A stretch of 29,521 nt of DNA from Silene noctiflora (taxonomy: Eukaryota > Streptophyta > Magnoliopsida > Caryophyllales > Caryophyllaceae). The translations under genes and the position numbers were made by a program. Of the stretch, positions 1-11,300 are shown piece after piece. The number at the start of each line of letters is the position of its first letter. Position 1 is the first letter of the stretch. Where the stretch lies: positions 38,522-68,042 of the forward strand of contig VHZZ01000415.1 of the NCBI GenBank assembly GCA_009801015.1. Direction: 5' to 3'. Below the pieces are notes generated by a model. The model searched no databases, was not told the DNA's origin, and worked only from the letters and a program-made list of their open reading frames with translations.

Positions 1-528
1 ATGATCCTATGACTGTGGAACCGCCATCTACAACACTTAACAACAAGGACATACTCTTATTACTAATAACTATAACCCAATAACACAAGGATGACGGTAA
101 TGCTGATGACTTACCTAAGCCCGACATACAGACGGTAGATTCACAACTCGACTCGAGTCCCCGTCTCCATGGTAGGTTCCCAAGGTGGAGGATAAGAAAG
201 GTGGTGGGGAGAAATGTGTCGCCGATTTAGGTTTAGGATAAATGAAAAGAAGAAACTGATTTAGGTTTACAATCTCGTGATATGTAATATAACGTTGAAC
301 CACACATACTCGATCGAGTGCAAACATACTCGATCGAGTACCTCTACTCGATCGAGTAACTAGACTACTCGATCGAGTAACTAGACTACTCGATCGAGTA
401 GCCAGAGCTAGATCGAGTCCCACTATCCCAAGGCTGCTAAGTCTTCTAGGTCCGTTTTACCAAAGGTTCCGACGGTCAAACACGGGTGTAAGGTCAGTCA
501 ACGGGTCCCTAAAAGGACGAGTATTACA
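1..528 (+). mobile_element. 3' part of a long LTR (retrotransposon), 5' part outside window
   Basis: The segment ends in ACGAGTATTACA at 517-528, the same 12 bases that end the complete solo LTR at 15073-16461. Like that LTR it carries a cluster of ACTCGATCGAGT palindromes shortly before its end. LTRs end in CA, which fits. The 5' TG end and any target-site duplication partner lie upstream of the window, so it cannot be decided whether this is a solo LTR or one LTR of a full element. No protein-coding content is visible; a minus-strand open frame at 115-423 is just the palindrome array read through. Confidence 0.6.
308..418. repeat. Array of five perfect 12-bp palindromes ACTCGATCGAGT
   Basis: Perfect self-complementary copies lie at 308-319, 328-339, 346-357, 367-378 and 388-399, with a decayed sixth near 406-418. 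Start-to-start spacing is 20, 18, 21 and 21 bp, about two turns of the DNA helix. The related cluster at 16296-16432 sits in the same relative place in another LTR. Confidence 0.85.
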
Positions 529-1828
529 GTAACCGTCCCGGATTAAATACTAATTCGAAACTCACAATAAAATAAAATAAGAACCTTTAGACCTCCAGTA
601 ATATTAGCAAATGCCACCAATATTACCCCTAGATTAACTTGATAAATTATTGTATAAAAACACCCGTTATACTGCATCTCACCCTCAAACCCAGACTGTG
701 TTTTTATCTACCCGTCGCCTTGTTTGATTACATTTTGTGAGATGATTTTTCCAAAGGATTAACACACCTTTATATAGCATTGTGAAGTGATGTTATATTT
801 CAAAACCATAAAGCTACTTTACGTTATCACAACAAAGGAATTAAAACATTCATTCGTTTTCTACACATTCTTACGCAAATGAATTCACATTCATTTAACT
901 CCAACATGTTACCTGTGCATTGTAACATTTTCCATTAAACTTTGTTGTGTAACTTGTGTTGGATTAATTTACCCAACAGTGGAGCTATTTAAGTAAAATA
1001 TCATTTTATTTTACGGTAACACTTATGTAAAATGGTTTTTAAACAAGAATTATTGTTTATGAATATCTTATTTAGACTTTTCCACCAAGTTTAATACTCC
1101 GTACTTCTTAACCCTACGGTAAGAATGACTAAATATATGATTTCATAAAAATGAATAATTGACATAACGTTCTCTTAAATATTAGCAATTGTTCGTGAGA
1201 TATCTACTAAATTTATATCCTTAGTGCCATGAATAATGGATACGATATCAAGGTGATTTTGCTTAATAAATTCATAGGGTCCTATCTCTACCAGCGAAAA
1301 TTCCCATGGAATAATGAAATTAAGTCATGGCATTAGAGATAGACTATTTTTGTGTTTATACAATTTCAATGGTAATAGTTTTAAGTTCTTTAAAATTGAG
1401 AGTTAATACAACTTATTACAATACGCAAACAAAAGTAAAATTAGGGGCGAAAATTTGATTAGAGGTGATTGCGGGCCGAGCCTAGGAGGTTTTGGTCGGG
1501 TTAGAACGACAAAAACATTGCATACAAAATAGTACCAAGTATATTTGATCAAAAAAAAAATAGTACAAAGTATATTGGACCAAATGCATGGGATTATTTA
1601 GTGAACCCAATCCCGACCCTTAACATGTTAGATTGGGCTTTTCTGAATCTTATAAATTATAATACAACTTAAGACATAAATACAATTCCACAACTCATAC
1701 AAGTGTCCAACCGTTCAACAAGTACCTTAAAGTTACGTACGTACCCCCTAGTTTATAATTATACAATTGGGAAAAACAAATATGATCTATATTGCGGAGA
1801 CATCATTTCTAATCCCAACGACTAGAGC
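529..1828. other. AT-rich intergenic DNA, no gene seen
   Basis: No credible coding frame and no complete transposon end was recognised. The only local structure is a short imperfect direct repeat (about 23 bp, core AGTAC.AAGTATATT) at 1527-1550 and 1558-1580 separated by an A tract. An ACTCCGTA motif near 1097 is a probable remnant of a Stowaway-type MITE. Confidence 0.5.
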
Positions 1829-2115
1829 TAGAATTTGGGCCGGTTTAGCATGGGCCAGGGCTAGGTTGGTGGATAGGGAGCCCGAGCCCACATTGCGGGC
1901 TAGAAAATGATCACCCTGAATCGGCCTGGTTGGGTAAAATGGGTAGAAAAGGAGGCGGGTTGAACTGAGGGAGCTTGGGCAGTGTGGGCTTGGGAAGAAG
2001 GAGCCCGAGATTGGCCCGACTTGAGGAGCGGGCTGGGTGGGGTATGAGAGCGGGACAGCTAGCTGGAGATTAGAGGGCCTGGTGGGGCAGATCGGCCAGT
2101 GCGGCCCGACCTAAC
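1829..2115. repeat. GC-rich degenerate GGGCC/CCCGA tract
   Basis: A stretch of about 290 bp stands out from the AT-rich surroundings by dense GGGCC, GGGCT, CCCGA and GCCCG words without a clean period. It has no open frame worth reporting. It resembles degenerate, simple-sequence-derived plant repeats; its family was not recognised. Confidence 0.35.
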
Positions 2116-2720
2116 CTGCAATGTTGTCCAGCTCTACCAATGACTATACGTGAATTTTTGAAGAGTTGGTTTATAGGATTACGAATAATTTCCAAACGCT
2201 TGGCTCAAACCCGACCAAATGTACTTTTGATGATGTTAGGCCGCCTCATAGACTTTTGGGGGATCAAATAATGGACCCAAAGCCTTGTCATAATGCTTTC
2301 ATACCCACTTCCTTCCTATACATCTCTCAATTCTCATCTCTTTGCTATCCAAAATAGCAAGGTTGGCCGCTGGCCGGACATCCTCAACCGCAGCTCCACA
2401 CACATCACATTCCGCTTTAGCTATAATAAGGTGCCTAAACAGGTTGCTTCTCAGTTCTCATGGCTAAAATGTTAGAGAATAGATAAATAACATAAGATGA
2501 AGGATTGAAGGGGATTATCGACAAACATGAACAAAGTCAAAAATCAAAATATCTAATGTTTAAAATGGCCATTAGATTACAAGGATCCTAAATAAAACCG
2601 AATAAGGCAATACAAAAATATAAAATAACAAATCCAAATTGTATAACGTGTAGACAATGGAGAAAATGATAAACTAAAGAAAATGAAACACAATGTAATT
2701 GATAGGCAACAGGTGGCAAT

Positions 2721-3220
2721 CGGGTCAGTCGGGTCGGGTTTGGGTCGGGTCAAGTCGGGTCGGGTCATATCGGGTCAGCCAACCCTTTCGGGTCGGGTCG
2801 GGTCGGGTTCGAGTCATTATCGGGTCGGGTCATTTCGGGTCAAATGATGTATCGGGTCGGGTCGGGTTTGGGTCGGGTCATCATCGGGTCCGATTACTTC
2901 ATCGCATTATTACAATTTTTAACTATTAAATTTAGTTTTTAACCTATTATTTCGTTTAATTACTTCATTATTAGGTCAAACGTATCAATCTTAACACAAA
3001 ATCACTTTNATTTTGATCAAAATTAAGCTTAATAATTGTTGAGCTATCGATTTAATCGGGTCAGTATCGGGTCGGGTCAATATCGGGTCGGGTCTGGGTC
3101 GGGTTCGGGTCTATGATAATCGGGTCGTGTCGGGTTACGGGTCGTCATCGGGTCGGGTCGGGTCGGTTTCGGGTCACAATATTTTCGGGTCCTGTCGGGT
3201 CGGGTCACTCGGATCGGGTC
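2721..3220 (+). repeat. Degenerate CGGGT/GGGTC minisatellite in two blocks
   Basis: Two blocks (2721-2890 and about 3056-3220) consist almost entirely of CGGGT repeats with TTT, CAT or CAAG spacers, separated by about 165 bp of AT-rich DNA. Several runs match the pattern G3-N2-G3-N3-G3-N2-G3, so G-quadruplex formation on the plus strand is possible. Open frames in these blocks translate to low-complexity G-S-R-V strings and are not genes. One N is present at 3009. Confidence 0.8.
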
Positions 3221-3239
3221 AGACTTGCCAGCTCTAGGC

Positions 3240-3269
3240 AACATCATACATCATACATCATACATCATA
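3240..3269 (+). repeat. Short tandem repeat, unit ACATCAT, about four copies
   Basis: Four consecutive copies of a 7-bp unit directly follow the CGGGT minisatellite. This is a simple microsatellite with no further role visible. Confidence 0.85.
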
Positions 3270-3857
3270 AATTGGTCATAAATTGGTGGGCCCTCCAAAA
3301 TCAAAATAATCTTGAACAAATGATATACAATCATAAAAGTATAGGACCCCAATTCCCAAATAAAAAAGGGAAGACTGTGACATGAAAAATGTGGGAATAA
3401 AATAAAAAAGGGATAGTCCTTGAGAGAAGTACAATGGTGTAGTCGTGTATTGGGAGATCATGGAACATGCTCATTGGTTATGAACCAGCCTTTGTCCTTT
3501 TTTGATTTGGACGTATGGAGTCTACTATGGACGTATGGTGTAACCGGTCACACACACTGCTTTTCATCAATGCCATAATTAAATCATACACCTAAATTTA
3601 TTTTGTTCCAACTTAGTAAAAAAAAACATATATAAACAAATGATATGAAATAAATAAAATATACGGAGTAATTTAGAGTCATTTATAATCAGCTACTTTT
3701 AGTATATATATAAACAATGTAATAATTCCCTTTTATTTTCTCAACTGATTTTAGGTGGATTTTCAAACCATGTGTTCCTTCTAGTCCATGAAATTTAAGT
3801 ATAAATTATCTCTTCTTAGATAGAGTTTTGTACACACATTACGAGGTGTGAAAATAA

Positions 3858-3960
3858 GCGGATGTTGAATTTGTTTAGTTGGTAATAAAGTTGTGAGAGG
3901 TTGTACTCATGACTTAGGTTTGAACCCCTTTAACAATAAAATTGCCTTCGTGACTCTTTA
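3858..3960 (+). mobile_element. tRNA-derived SINE-like fragment (copy 1)
   Basis: The segment has a pol III B-box-like GGTTTGAACCC (3917-3927), preceded by an A-box-like TAGTTGGTAA. Its sequence is closely related to 26030-26135: both share GTACTCATG, a B box, and then ATTGCC followed by a GTG word. Two dispersed copies with this structure fit a decayed SINE family. It is not a tRNA gene because no cloverleaf can be drawn. Confidence 0.45.
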
Positions 3961-4399
3961 CACCAAAAACCAAATGTGAGCATATTATAATTTTAAAAAA
4001 ACGAGTTCAAAAGCAATGTATAGTAACACCCGTTTAACATTTATGCGAAAAAAATAATTTTAATTAAAGGTTAAACATAAATGCTACAACATTAAAATGG
4101 TGTCAAATATTGAAAGCTTCCACTTGCATCTATAAGATAAACTTTTTGTTATTCCAATGCATTCACCTTTTGTCCTTTTGCCTCATCTACCATAATTGGT
4201 TAGTTTTAAGTTTAAATTGAATATTACTGTCTCAAACTATAATTTTGTCAATGCAAGTATACAACAAGATAATTAATACTCCGTACATAGTAAATAATTA
4301 AGGCACATACGAACATACCATGTAAAACGGTAAACTAACTTCTACTACCTGAATATACTTCGATGAGAAGGACGGCAAGGTAATTTGGTGATGGTTATA

Positions 4400-5389
4400 A
4401 TGTCTTAATTGTAAAACGGTTTTACAAGTGACTTATTGATAATTAATGATTAAAATCTAGTTAGTGCCATATAATACGGAATAACAACACATTACAGTTT
4501 CATATTAACAACTAACACACTCTCCATATAACCATAAACCATTACTCACTTAGTCACTTTCATTGTTACTCGCTCACTCTCAAAATCTCATTTCTTTTTA
4601 CTTTTTTGCCATTTTTAGTAGGAGAACTTCAAACCTTCATACCCACATTTCCTCCCTCCTTCCATAATTCCATACTAGGTTCGATTATCTTTCTTTAATT
4701 ATTCTCTTTACTCTTCTTATACTTTCGTTTTTGTTACATTACTTGTATAATTGTTTACTAATGTATGTTGTTTTCATGTTTTAAGTTTGTTTTTGATGTA
4801 TTTAGACCATATTATGAAATGGGTTTGTGTTTTTTTTACTGTTTTTGGTGAAAAATGTAAGTGGGTTAGTTTAATTTTGTGGATGATCATGAATTTTGCA
4901 GAGTAAAGTGTGTTGTTTTAGTGTTTTAAGCTTGTTTTTTATGTTTTTAGATCATATTGTGGGATGGGTTTGTGTTATTTTGTTTGTTTTTGGTCAAAAA
5001 TCGAAGCGGGTTAGTAAGATTTTGTGATGTTTGCATGCTTGAAAGATACAATATTTAGGTATAATGTTCATGAAGATTTGATGATTGTTTTGTTGTAAAA
5101 ATGTTACTTAGATGAACTTACTTGTCAGAATGTCTGAGATGAGGAATGAGTGGAAATATCTGTGGCGAAATCTTGGGTTGATTCTTTGCGGGAATTATTG
5201 AGGCACTTGGGCGATGTTGTTGTTTGTTCTTATTTGCTGTTAGGAAGCATGCATAAATGCCTAATTGTGTGATTCAGTGATTTTTGATGCTGTAAACTTG
5301 AAGGGTTTTGGAGTTCAGGCTTGTTTTCCTGCCATAATAACTATACAATAGTTGTTTTGTAACAGTAAATATCTGAAGGGTGCAAAGCT
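4400..5389 (+). promoter_or_regulatory. Upstream region, 5'UTR and 5'UTR intron of the ASI1-like gene
   Basis: The CT-rich stretch at about 4545-4680 looks like a plant 5' leader. A splice donor after CTAG at 4678 and an acceptor TTTTGTAACAG ending at 5365 would define a 687-bp 5'UTR intron; the start codon at 5390 follows 24 bp later. A weak TATA-like CCATATAACC lies near 4523. The palindrome GTAAAACGGTTTTAC at about 4411 is a dispersed repeat motif, not an obvious control site. Transcription start and donor are inferred. Confidence 0.4.
4770..5030 (+). repeat. 145-bp tandem duplication inside the 5'UTR intron
   Basis: Two diverged copies follow each other with an offset of 145 bp (for example GTTTTAAG at 4778 and 4923). 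Both contain TTTAGA(C/T)CATATT, then GGGTTTGTG, then a GGTTAGT word. The duplication has enlarged the leader intron. Confidence 0.7.
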
Positions 5390-8300
5390 ATGGTTAAAAT
5401 TGAGGAAGGGGTCGAAAGTGTTGAGTGGGGAGACATTATTGCAGAGGATGATAACTATACGATGTACAGGTCCTTCACGTATAGGGGAGTCAAGTATTCG
5501 ATGTTCGACGATGTATATACGTTCTGTGAGGAGGCAAAAGAGACTGATATTGGGAAAATTTTAAGGATTTGGGGGACTAATAAGGACAAGAAAGTGAGGA
5601 TCTTATGGTTTTTTCGACCTCGTGATATCTCGAACTTCCTGAGGGATGCTAGGCCTTCTTGGATGGAGCTGTTTCTGGCTTCTGGCGAGGGCAAGGGGCT
5701 TTCAAACGACGTTCCTTTGGTAAGTTTCTCTATCTTCTGGATGTGTACGGCAGAAATAAATTATGTTGTTTCAATCTTTGAATTAATATCGAACATTAGT
5801 CTTACCTAAGTATGTGATTGAACTTATAACTCTTAAACTTGCCCTTGTTATTTCGTCCATGTTGTTGATGAGCCGTTGTCCTATACCTTCCTGGTGTTGA
5901 GTTTATTTCTCCAATTAGAGATATTCTTTAGTTTGATTAGTACAATTGACTTAGTTTAGTTAATCAGTTGTTAGTTAGTATTCAAAACTCCTTCACCGTA
6001 GCTAATGCATATTCTTAAACCAACCCGTATTTCACCTTCACTTCCCCACCCGAAAATGCTATAACAGACATCAGTCACTTGGTGGTAATTTGTTACTGCA
6101 CATGGTTGTTGGTTCTTGTGGGAATAACCTTTACAGAGGAATGCTGGATTGTTAAGGGTTTATAGTGAGGAAATTAATTCAAATTAGGGCTTGGGGCTTT
6201 GCAGCGAGTTGTGTAATACCTTCTTTGCGATGGCCGGAAACGATTGACTTACCAGTCCCTTAGATAACTTAATCCTTCTTGTAGGAAGGGCCTAGCTATG
6301 TCACAAATCTGAGTGGTTAAAATCTCGATTCAATTTTTTGTTGGCATATGACCCGAGATTCGAGACTTTGTCAAAATCGGATAATTTATGGTGAACTATT
6401 CATTTTTTTAACAAGAATGTCTTTTCCCAGTGCTTCAAATGCTATAACAAAATTGCAGAAGGCAGAGTAAGGAAGTTGAGTACATAGAAAGATGCTGTTT
6501 TCAGTAACCAACGATAAAAGTTGTTTAGAATCGCTTGAGATGGAGGTAATTGTTACTAGGGTAATAGAACTTAAATGAACTATAAAATGGAGGAAAGTGA
6601 TGACGGTGGAAGATAGATGATTGGAATAGTTACCCACCTTCCCCTAAGTAATGTATTAGCCCCGTGTGAGGGGATTGATTTTCCATCACCTCCTCTTGCC
6701 ACCGTCCACAACTAACCACCAATCTCCCCTCCTATTTCTTCTTGTTTTAAGCTCTACCTCTATCCCAAGCGAGCCTTAAGTAGTTTCATTATAGTGCTCT
6801 GATGACTTTTTGTTGTGTTAACTGAAGTAGTTCGTGCCGAGGTCCCCTGACCTGTTGAAGTCTGAACTGCTAGACGATGTTTAGTTTATATTCTTTAACA
6901 ATTTACATGGTTTTGCTAGGTTATTTTCTTCAGTGTAGAATTTCAGTATTTGCCGTTTTTTATAGTTAAATTTCTAGGCATTCTTAAAAACCATTATACA
7001 CATTCAAATTCATCTTCGCTTCCAATCTTTACAATGTGATAACATTGCCTAAACTCTCGACCCTGATCCACTTTTTCTTTTGTACTTGTTTTAGTCTTGC
7101 CCTTGTTTGAATATGTCTTCGAATAACTTCCTCAAACATATGATCTTATCAGCAGTCGTGTATATATTGTGTAGCCTAGTTTATGCAGAACCCGGTGTTT
7201 TTACTTTTACAAGTTAGACCCCTTTAAATATGTTAGTGACATTTTTAAATTTTTTTTTTTTCGTTTCAGGAAGCAATAATTGGAAAGTGCAATGTGATTT
7301 GCACCTCAAGGGATCCCAGAAACGTGTCACGAGCTAAGTCAGATATTGCGAAGGCTGATTACTTCTTTTCACATGTCTTTGATGTTGGAACCATGAGATT
7401 ATCGGACAAGTTACCTGATAAAATTGATTCAGTAAAAGGTCGATGTTTCTTATTTGAAAATGTTGATTTCCGAAGCTAAGTCCCAAGATAATTGTCTTCT
7501 AAAATGTCACACTTTTTGCAGTTGAACGCTTGCTGAAATGGGATGAAGATAAACTCAAGGCAAATGTACAACGCCCAAGAGTTGTCAGTCCCGAAGAAAC
7601 TCGGCCTCTAAAAAAAGTGAGATTTTCAGATGCAGATACTGTACATATTCTGGAACCAAAGGTTGAGTTTTCAGTAAGAATTTGATCATTTTCTCCTTAT
7701 ATGATTGTATGACTTTAGATTTTAGAATGATCCTACTGATAGATTAAATATGTATCAGGATAGGGCAGTCGGTGTTGAAGAAGTTAAGGCGGTTCATGGT
7801 ACTTCCTCCGAGAGATTTAAAATGCCTGCTGATGTAAGTACTTAAATGTTAAAACTATATGCATTAATGAAAATACTAGTGTATATTTCTTTCTTCTTTC
7901 GGGTAGATGAGCTGTATTATCAGCCTAGAGTCCCTTTTTCTAGAGAACCAACCTAGAGTGCTAGTTAGTATATGCTTGTTTCTTGATTGGAAACTGGAAT
8001 ACTCAGACTTATTAATGGCATAATCTCATTAGTTGCCCTATAAATCTTAACGATGCTAATTTGTTGTACCAGTTACCGCTTTTTATCTCATTATTAGAAG
8101 TTCCATATCAAAATGTACGCCTATTATGCAGTTATATTGTCAAATACTTGTCAGCCTATGCGTTTCTCAATGCCATTTTTAACTGAATCAGAGGTAACTG
8201 GTTTCAGACTCTGTGTTTTCAACAAAGGATAAGGTTATATACATCCGATCCTCTTACTCCTATCATGGGAGCCTTTAAGGCTTTGCTGTTGTTAGTATGA

Positions 8301-11300
8301 CGCGACCTACGACAATATGTTAAGGTATTGGTACTTGCTGACTAACAAGTAAAAACTGTGCTGCAGAGGCGATCTTTTAACCTATTATAGATAACATACC
8401 TCTCTAATTGGTTTTGTTTATTTGCAGGATCAACAATGGTTTATCAAGCTGGTAAGTTGTGTTGTTCGGCATGATACTTTTGTTATCTCAGCAGTTTATA
8501 GTTATTGCTATATCTTCGGACAAGAAAGATTTATGTTAAGTGTGTAGATGCAGAGAGATGATTCATCCGAGATCAAGTCTTAAATAAAGAATTTATGCCA
8601 TGGTTGCAAGTTTATTAATGTTTGAACTAGTACATTATAAATCCTCGCCTTTGCATTGTTCAAAATACTGTTGGTTACTTGTCTTTACTGCATTCGTATG
8701 CCCCTAAATAGAGGTTGTTTGCCTTCCTCAAAATTACCCGAGTTAATACTTGATGTCTTTAGTCTAGGGTGAATTGTATAGGACTATAGGCAGAACGTTG
8801 TAGGCTTTGATTTTTGGTCTCGCGATTGTTGGTTGAAGGTCTAACTTATGGCTGTCATTCTTGTTGCTTAAGATTTTTGTCATCATATGTTAGTTACACG
8901 ATTTGTAGCTCATACTCTCAGAGTGTTTTTGTCTTTTATTGACAGAGCACAAGAGAACTTGTCGTGCGAGGTTCTCTGCGTTTTGCTGACGTGAATAAAT
9001 AGTCTCACAATTATTGCTGGATGCCCTATTAATGAAATTTCCTTTTTCGCGTGATAATTTCAGCCATGGGAACAAAAGATAGAGGTTGCTCATGAGCGGA
9101 GAAGACTCGTCACCATGATTAACCTGGATCCGTCATATACATCATCTAATGTGCAGGTACAGTGTTTGGTTTCCTTAATAATTCCAGATATCGGTTAGTA
9201 GCTCTCTAACACCCCGCTGACACGGGAGGTCCCCCCGCCAAGACACATACTAAAACAAAAAGGCGATGCCAATATGATGGTAGTTGTTAGCTAAGTCATA
9301 GCCATGGCCCATGGGTAGCACACAAATACACAATAGAGATCCGTATCTGACACAGATCTATATCCAAACATAATGTTACTCGAGATGTATTTGAATCCCG
9401 AGCGGGTCCTTGGGATCTTATTTAGAGTTTAGGAATGTGTTCTTTTAAACGGATCCACAATCAGAGGTGGTTTGTGTCAGGGTCCTTAAAAATAAGACCC
9501 AGTTCTTAGTCTTTAGGCCTTGGCTCTAATGAATCCGGATCAAGTCAAATTCGGATAACTCTTAAATCTGTTAGCATCCCTACTCAAGCACATATGTTGA
9601 CGGAATCTCACAACCCTGAACGTCAGACACATCCTTCGAGGACACGAAGTCAAATCAAAAGGACTTAGTGATATGATTTTGGTTGCTTTACTATCTTGTG
9701 CAATGGGCACATGTTCCTAAGGCATTGGTGAATTAGTATTGGGTTTGGATATTATTCCCATTTCTCCTTGACAGTAATACCTCATCCTATTTATATTGTC
9801 TTCATTTCACTTTGATCAAATGATGTTGCTTTCGACTAATATTTTCTCACCAATATAATAATAACAATCACTTTTTATAAAGGATTATATAAAAGTAGTT
9901 GTTTTGATGAGCTGAATATGATAATTTCATATTTTATCTCTGATCTCTATATATTTGAAGAAAATAATGGTCAAAGTTGACTATGACTAAGTATCAAAGT
10001 AAGACGATAAACTTGGGTTGGAATAGTATTATTATCAACTTATCATAGATGTAACTTTCGGACCCTTAATAATATACAAATATTTAAAATATTGGGACAT
10101 CAAAGTCTTAGACATGAATCTTTTGTTACAACTACCTATTTTTCAGCGTCGTTTCTTGTTACATGAAGGAAAAGCATCTAGCCAAAATCTTGCAACCCTC
10201 TTATAGTTGGTTTAGTCTGGTAAATATATCTCTAAATTTTGTTTATTTGCTTGCATTTTTAATATTTGTGTATGATGCTATTGAAATAAAACTTGTAAAA
10301 TTTGGTTACATTTTTTTTTTTTTTTCATTTTTAATGTTAAACAAGCCCTGTACCCCCCCCCCCCCCCCCCCCATCACCTCATAACCTTCTTAGATAAACT
10401 ATATATGGAATACGGCACATGACTTGGGCAGTTCGGTATTAATTTCAAGCATACAAAGATTAGTCTTTTTAAGTGTTACTCCCTTTATTTCGTATTATAT
10501 GAATAAATATCATTGTGAAGAAAGAGTTCAACTCAAAAAAAATGTCACGTGTGAATGTGGGGAGTTACTCCACTCGTTAACACTTGTTTTTAGAATGAAG
10601 CATTTCCTGGTTTTTAAACCGAATTATCTCTCCTTCGTGTGAGTGGGTGTTGTCCAGGCGGATTTTAACACGGTATCAAAGCTCTATGATGGTTATGTGA
10701 CTTGGTTTGATGAATTGAAGCTAAGCCAATTATTTGCAACAAGAACTAGGCCCTTGAAAGGAATCTTATATGTGAAGGGAGTGTGTGAAAGAGTTCAATA
10801 CTAGTGTCCCACTTTGAAGGGAGTTAATTACTTCTTAACCAAAAGAGTTATTCCTCGTCACCAATTGATTTTGGGATGAAACCATATATACATTAACAAC
10901 TTACCTCAGTTCGTTCGTATAGTGGTCACCAGCGGTGAGTGGGTCGGGGTTCCACCTTTAGAACCCGAGGTGGTGGTTCGAACCCTCCTAATTGCACAGT
11001 TTCAGTTATGCATTTTTCCACATATTCCTCATATATTCGACTCCCACGGTCCCCCCTTCTTATAATGTAACTTATTTTAGAAAAGAAAAAAAAAATCCTA
11101 TGTAGGTCATTTTTATTTTTCTATGTGTTCTCTCTTTTTTCCAAGGACTGTAAAAGATTTTGGTTTCCCGATGATCACAATCTCATAAACCATAGGTGAT
11201 TTTTTTTCATTGTTCTATGGTAACTTCAATCATATTCATAATTCTTGTATGGTAATCTTAGGTTCTCTTTGACAAGACATTTTAGGTAGCTTATATTAAC

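Noticed and set aside
308..418. Possible CRISPR-like array
   Set aside because: Repeats are 12 bp, spacers only 6-9 bp and alike, and the context is a plant LTR.
115..423. Minus-strand frame with repeated TRSSSLV
   Set aside because: A read-through of the palindrome array in the LTR; no domain, and the repeat period explains the open frame.
2699..2929. Frame rich in G-S-R-V
   Set aside because: Translation of the CGGGT minisatellite; a 5-bp unit keeps frames open without selection.
10163..10642. Frames in the 2.9-kb intron
   Set aside because: They include the poly-T and C20 runs; no domain, and the ASI1-like splice structure passes over them.
10908..10990. A tRNA gene
   Set aside because: A and B boxes are present but acceptor and anticodon stems cannot be drawn; the A-rich tail favours a SINE.
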